Origin: an uncultured Eubacterium sp.
GTDB lineage: Bacteria > Bacillota > Clostridia > Lachnospirales > Lachnospiraceae
Length of the DNA stretch: 64,000 nt
Assembly: GCA_948579355.1 (NCBI GenBank)
Contig: CAPAOV010000011.1
Coordinates: 9,922 to 73,921, forward strand
Reading direction: 5' to 3'
In this document: piece after piece, positions 60,806-64,000 of the stretch
Layout: every line of letters starts with the position of its first letter
How positions within the stretch are numbered: the stretch's first letter is position 1
Notes under the pieces: generated by a model
Told to the model about the DNA's origin: nothing
The model's database searches: none
Seen by the model: the letters and a program-made list of their open reading frames with translations, nothing else
Position numbers and translations under genes: made by a program

Positions 60806-61294
60806 ATGTGTTTGAAAACTTTAGTAGTACGAATGATGGCGGTTCTTGTTCTGGCGGGAGTAATTTTCGGGGCAACACCTTCACAGGCTGCTGAAAAGAA
60901 AAGTTATACAAAAAGGGAACTGAAGATGATGGCGGCTATTATTTACTGCGAGGCAGGAAATCAGAGCCGTGCCGGTAAGGAAGCAGTTGGTATCGTAGTC
61001 ATGAACCGTAAGAAGTCCGGCAGTTTTCCAAATTCGATTGAGAAAGTATTAAAACAGAGAAACCAGTTCACACCGGTTCGGACCGGAAAGTGGAAGAGAG
61101 AAATGAAGTATTACAGTGCAGGCAAATATGAGTCCGGCGCCAGAGCAAAATGCCTGAAAGCGGCAAAGGTTGCTTTAGAGGGCGAGACGACCGTCACATA
61201 TAAGGGAAAAGAGATTAATATGAGAAAATATCACTTTTTCAGCCAGCGATTAAGCAGAGCCAAATTACGAATCAGCGGACATGATTTTAAATAA
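60806..61294 (+). CDS. Secreted SleB-like cell wall hydrolase
   Basis: 162 residues with a clear signal peptide ending at SQA-AEKK (about residue 28) and one Hydrolase_2 domain. The catalytic glutamate lies in AAIIYCEAGNQ; GKEAVGIVVMNRKKSGSFP and NQFTPV follow. It lacks the peptidoglycan-binding domain of spore-cortex SleB, and the final FFSQRLSRAKLRISGHDF matches the family C-terminus. ATG 60806 follows AAGGAG. It is bounded by terminators on both sides, so it is a single-gene unit. Confidence 0.88.
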   Translation: MCLKTLVVRMMAVLVLAGVIFGATPSQAAEKKSYTKRELKMMAAIIYCEAGNQSRAGKEAVGIVVMNRKKSGSFPNSIEKVLKQRNQFTPVRTGKWKREMKYYSAGKYESGARAKCLKAAKVALEGETTVTYKGKEINMRKYHFFSQRLSRAKLRISGHDFK

Positions 61295-61314
61295 AATATT
61301 ATGATGACGAATGA

Positions 61315-61359
61315 CAAGCCCGCAAAGCCTGTGAAAGGACTTTGTGGGCTTGTTTTTTT
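61315..61359 (+). terminator. Intrinsic terminator after the second SleB-like gene
   Basis: CAAGCCCGCAAAG (61315-61327) pairs with CTTTGTGGGCTTG (61340-61352), 13 pairs with one G-U, then seven T. Confidence 0.9.
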
Positions 61360-61415
61360 GCCATTTTTCCCTTTTTTGCGGACTAAATGGTTTGAGAACA
61401 AATCAAAAGCTATGT

Positions 61416-61477
61416 TTGTAAAAAGAAAAAATGAATGGTATAATAATCTAAAAAATGGTAAGCTGAAATTTTAGATT
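61416..61477 (+). promoter_or_regulatory. Promoter and operator-like inverted repeat of the AlbA_2 gene
   Basis: TTGTAA (61416-61421), 17 bases, TATAAT (61439-61444). Immediately downstream AATCTAAAA (61445-61453) is repeated inverted as TTTTAGATT (61469-61477), placing a perfect 9-bp dyad over the transcription start. Confidence 0.68.
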
Positions 61478-61493
61478 AAAGGGAAGTGAGCTT

Positions 61494-62990
61494 ATGGCGA
61501 TACCAACTAACATAAAGACATTATTATCTGGTGATGTAGTCGAATGGGCAAGAATTGAATTTAAAGCAACATGGGACGCAGCCGCATCGTTAAAAACCAT
61601 CTGTGCATTTGCCAATGACCTTGATAATTGGGGTGGCGGCTATATTGTTATTGGCGTGGAAGAAGACAATGGAAGACCGATGTATCCGTTGAAAGGTATT
61701 CCGCCGGAAAAGATTGATTCTTATCAGAAGAATATATATGCCAAGTGTAAACTTATCAGGCCATCTTATACGCCAATAATAGGAGTTGAGACATATCAGG
61801 ACAGACATTTTCTTGTTATCTGGTGTCCGGGTGGTGACAGCAGACCATACTCTTCCCCAAAGACTATGGAAAAAGATAATAAAGAGCGTAGTTATTATAT
61901 TCGGAAAGCATCAAATACTGTTCAACCGTCGGATGATGAAGAAAAGGATTTGTTCAACCTTGCAAATAGAGTGCCATTTGATGACAGAGTAAATCATCAG
62001 GCAGAAATGTCAGATTTGAATATAACACTTATCCAGAATTATTTAAAAGAAGTTAAAAGTTCGCTGTATGAAAAGTCGAAAACCGGTGATTTTATAGAAG
62101 TATGCAGTGATATGAATATCATTAGTAATCTTCCGGAATATGTAAAGCCAAAGAATGTTGGTCTTATGTTTTTTAGTATGGAGCCGGATAAGTTTTTTCC
62201 ATATACACAGATTGATATTGTGCAGTTCCCGCATGGTTTAGGTGGTAATAGTATTATCGAAAATACATTTAAGGGACCGATTCATCAGCAGTTAAGAGAG
62301 GCGCTTCAATTTATAAAAAACACAATTATTACGGAAAAAATAGTAAAGTATCCAGACAGAGCAGAGGCAGAACATTTTTTCAATTATCCATTTGCAGCGG
62401 TGGAGGAAGCGTTATCAAATGCAGTATATCATCGTGCATATGATGTGCGCGAGCCCATTGAGGTGCGTATAGAGCATGATAGAATAGAAATTGTTAGTTT
62501 TCCGGGACCGGACCGTTCGGTAACATTGGAAGGTCTGAAAAAATATCGTGTGTCAAATCGCAGATATAGAAACAGACGAATTGGCGATTTTTTGAAAGAG
62601 TTGCATTTGACAGAGGGAAGAAATACGGGCTTTAAGAAGATTTTGGATGCACTTAAAGAAAATAATTCGCCAAAACCGGAATTTGAAACAGATGATGACC
62701 GCAGTTATTTTATATCAAGATTGTTTGTGAATAAAGAATTTTTGGAAGATGAGCCGGAAAGGAGCCGAAAAGGAGCCGAAAAGGAGCCAAAAAGGAGCCA
62801 AAAAAAGGTGCCAAAAGAAAAGATTTTAAAAATTTTGGAGAGAAATCCAAAAACGACACAAAGTATGCTTATGGATATGTTGGATTTAAGTAGAAAACAG
62901 GTGCAGAAAGTTATAAAAGAACTACAAGAAGACGGAAGTCTTATAAGAGAGGGTTCTAATCGAAATGGGAAATGGATTGTGAAGAAGTAA
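61494..62990 (+). CDS. AlbA_2/RecG-like ATPase-domain transcriptional regulator
   Basis: 498 residues. An AlbA_2 (Schlafen-type, AAA_4) domain covers about 1-140 (VEWARIEFKATWD, GGGYIVIGVEE, YYIRKASNT), a HATPase_c_4 domain about 290-405 (VEEALSNAVYHRAYD, REGRNTG-like LTEGRNTGFKKI), then a Glu/Lys/Ser-rich hinge coded by an 11-bp tandem repeat, and a winged helix at about 440-498. Such proteins are often annotated as RecG-like helicases but have no helicase motifs; they are thought to be DNA-binding regulators, often in accessory regions. Genomic isolation behind terminators and an operator-like dyad suggest autoregulation. Confidence 0.82.
   Translation: MAIPTNIKTLLSGDVVEWARIEFKATWDAAASLKTICAFANDLDNWGGGYIVIGVEEDNGRPMYPLKGIPPEKIDSYQKNIYAKCKLIRPSYTPIIGVETYQDRHFLVIWCPGGDSRPYSSPKTMEKDNKERSYYIRKASNTVQPSDDEEKDLFNLANRVPFDDRVNHQAEMSDLNITLIQNYLKEVKSSLYEKSKTGDFIEVCSDMNIISNLPEYVKPKNVGLMFFSMEPDKFFPYTQIDIVQFPHGLGGNSIIENTFKGPIHQQLREALQFIKNTIITEKIVKYPDRAEAEHFFNYPFAAVEEALSNAVYHRAYDVREPIEVRIEHDRIEIVSFPGPDRSVTLEGLKKYRVSNRRYRNRRIGDFLKELHLTEGRNTGFKKILDALKENNSPKPEFETDDDRSYFISRLFVNKEFLEDEPERSRKGAEKEPKRSQKKVPKEKILKILERNPKTTQSMLMDMLDLSRKQVQKVIKELQEDGSLIREGSNRNGKWIVKK
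62751..62807 (+). repeat. Five tandem copies of an 11-bp unit inside a coding region
   Basis: Units beginning GAGCC start at 62751, 62762, 62773, 62784 and 62795, each 11 bases (GAGCCGAAAAG type), the last slightly longer. As 11 is not a multiple of three, one unit more or less moves the reading frame. In one shifted frame a TAA follows at 62827-62829, in the other a TAG at 62891-62893, so either change removes the winged helix. Confidence 0.85.
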
Positions 62991-63065
62991 ATGCAAAGGA
63001 ATCAACAAACCGTTCCCGAGAATCATAGATAGAGTTCCTGCCGTTTGTTGTCATAAAATTTCCGG

Positions 63066-63094
63066 TTGCTAAATCCGCCGCTTCCCTTTATAAT
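63066..63094 (+). promoter_or_regulatory. Probable sigma-A promoter of the esterase-like gene
   Basis: TTGCTA (63066-63071), 17 bases, TATAAT (63089-63094). A weak 8-bp hairpin (63003-63010 with 63043-63050) lies upstream and may mark the end of the previous transcript. Confidence 0.65.
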
Positions 63095-63151
63095 TTTATT
63101 AGGCAGACTTATAAACGATAAGTGAAAAAATATATGCAGGAGGAATGATGG

Positions 63152-64000
63152 ATGAACATAGCAGCAAATAAAAAAGTTGTGAGTATGTTATTGGCATTCG
63201 GGTTAGTCTGTTCCGTGTTGTCAATACCAATGGAAGCAGCAGGAAAAGCAAAGCTGAAAACGAAAAAGATGACTTTAAGAGTTGGACAGAAGAAAAAGAT
63301 TTCCATAAAGGGGAAAAAGAAAAAAGCAAAGTATACGTTTGTTTCTTCCTCTAAAAAGAAAGCGACCGTCTCAAAGACCGGTATGGTAAAAGCGAAAAAA
63401 GTTGGAAAAGCAACGATTACCGTGAAAGAGAAATACAAGAAAAAGACGAAAAAGGTAGGTAAAGTAACCGTTATCATAAAAGCAAAGACAACAAAGACAA
63501 ATCAGTCTACGCCAACGGCAACGCCGCCTGCTAATGAGACAGCAACAGCAACGGCAACGCCAACCGCAACGCCGACACCTACGGCAACGGCCACTGCGAC
63601 AGCGACGCCGACGCAGAAAGCCACAGCGACACCGTTTCCAGAAAATCCGGAGATGGCAGTTCCGGTTGGGTATCGCTCGACAAAGTCGGAAAATGAGGGG
63701 AAAGTAGTTGACATTACTTATGACTCGACGGTTATTGTGGAAGGTAAGTCCGTAGCGAGAAAGGCAAAAGTTGTGCTGCCAAAGGGATATACGACAGAGA
63801 AGAAGTATCCGGTCGTATATATGCAGCATGGAATTTTTGGAAATGAAACTTCACTATATGGCGACGGTACGCATCGTGTCATTTGGAATGCCATCGCCAA
63901 CGGCGATGCCAAAGAGATGATTGTAGTATTTCCGAATGCCTGTGCCAATGATGTAGGACGGATTTTGCGGACATTCAAAATAAAAAAGAATGTGGAGGTA
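63152..64000 (+). CDS. Secreted modular esterase-like protein (3' end outside window)
   Basis: The frame is open from ATG 63152 (AGGAGGA upstream) to the window edge, 283 residues. Order: signal peptide (about 1-29, ending MEAAG), a lysine-rich Ig-like domain (about 32-112) like that of the xylanase, a TATATP-type linker (about 115-165), then the start of an alpha/beta-hydrolase resembling CE1 feruloyl/acetyl-xylan esterases (ARKAKVVLPKGY, YPVVYMQHGIFGNETSLYG, VFPNACAND). The catalytic serine would lie beyond the window. Probably a hemicellulose side-chain esterase partnering the GH10 enzyme; the exact reaction is not shown. Confidence 0.82.
   Translation, partial: MNIAANKKVVSMLLAFGLVCSVLSIPMEAAGKAKLKTKKMTLRVGQKKKISIKGKKKKAKYTFVSSSKKKATVSKTGMVKAKKVGKATITVKEKYKKKTKKVGKVTVIIKAKTTKTNQSTPTATPPANETATATATPTATPTPTATATATATPTQKATATPFPENPEMAVPVGYRSTKSENEGKVVDITYDSTVIVEGKSVARKAKVVLPKGYTTEKKYPVVYMQHGIFGNETSLYGDGTHRVIWNAIANGDAKEMIVVFPNACANDVGRILRTFKIKKNVEV

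Noticed and set aside
61494..62990. RecG helicase
   Set aside because: No helicase motifs (no DEAH box or motif VI); only the AlbA_2 and HATPase_c_4 domains that cause this frequent misannotation.
63109..63829. Minus-strand open frames opposite the terminal esterase-like gene
   Set aside because: Same cause as for the xylanase; the plus-strand frame has signal peptide, Ig-like domain and hydrolase motifs and is open to the window end.

Overview
The window looks like a chromosomal segment of a low-to-mid GC, endospore-forming, anaerobic Firmicute, most likely of the Lachnospiraceae (Clostridia). The basis is a complete eight-gene spoIIIA operon, dipicolinate synthase genes (dpaA/dpaB), a T-box leader on pheST, strong AGGAGG ribosome-binding sites, GTG/TTG starts, and a plant-polysaccharide lifestyle (GH10 xylanase, a probable carbohydrate esterase, GH27 alpha-galactosidase). 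Family placement is inference, because no 16S or marker search was possible. I found no tRNA, rRNA, insertion sequence, prophage or CRISPR array.

Layout. 1-8644 (+): the 3' part of argS, a DUF815 AAA ATPase, yqeG, a pepP-like peptidase, a secreted GH10 xylanase inserted in the housekeeping series, an aroD-aroK fusion, and efp. 8816-15183 (+): a copper ATPase carrying its own CopZ-like tail, two E1-like (ThiF-superfamily) enzymes, a TtcA-like tRNA thiolase, and dpaA/dpaB. 15176-20784 (-): aroE-trkA-trkH-asnB. 20925-25786 (+): spoIIIAA-AH. 25853-33707 (+): an asp23-nusB-xseA-xseB-ispA-dxs-tlyA-nadK-argR-yebC series led by a near-consensus promoter. 33901-41241 (+): an SGNH hydrolase, a HAD phosphatase, an unusual structured leader followed by a soluble hybrid histidine kinase with two receivers, an acyl-CoA synthetase and gpmI. 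41329-44806: an orphan sugar-binding lipoprotein (-), crcB (+), and GH27 with a small Cys-rich protein (-). 44983-47734 (+): small membrane and zinc-ribbon proteins, a DUF5685-like protein, a J-domain protein and a membrane protein. 47908-51556: fabH, a SpoIID/LytB-like protein and a convergent YihY-like membrane protein. 51783-56493 (+): T-box, pheS, pheT, a VanZ-like protein and a small membrane protein. 56477-63000: an AP2-domain protein (-), two SleB-like cell-wall hydrolases, thrC, a eukaryotic-type hisA and an AlbA_2/ATPase-like regulator containing an 11-bp tandem repeat. 63152 to the end: a secreted esterase-like protein cut by the window edge.

How the genes fit together. Sporulation genes (spoIIIA, dpaAB, possibly the SpoIID/LytB-like protein and the SleB-like hydrolases) are spread through the window. 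The xylanase and the terminal esterase share the same lysine-rich N-terminal domain and Thr/Ala/Pro linker, so they probably form one cell-surface hemicellulose-degrading set. Both SleB-like genes carry matches to the published WalR box and so may be vegetative wall-remodelling enzymes rather than spore enzymes.

The best candidates for undescribed biology are: (i) the leader at 35436-35593, with nested hairpins, a short leader ORF and a loop-to-initiation-region pseudoknot; (ii) the 11-bp repeat that could switch the AlbA_2 regulator on and off; (iii) the AP2-HNH-like-AP2 protein; and (iv) the zinc-ribbon/DUF5685/J-domain cluster.
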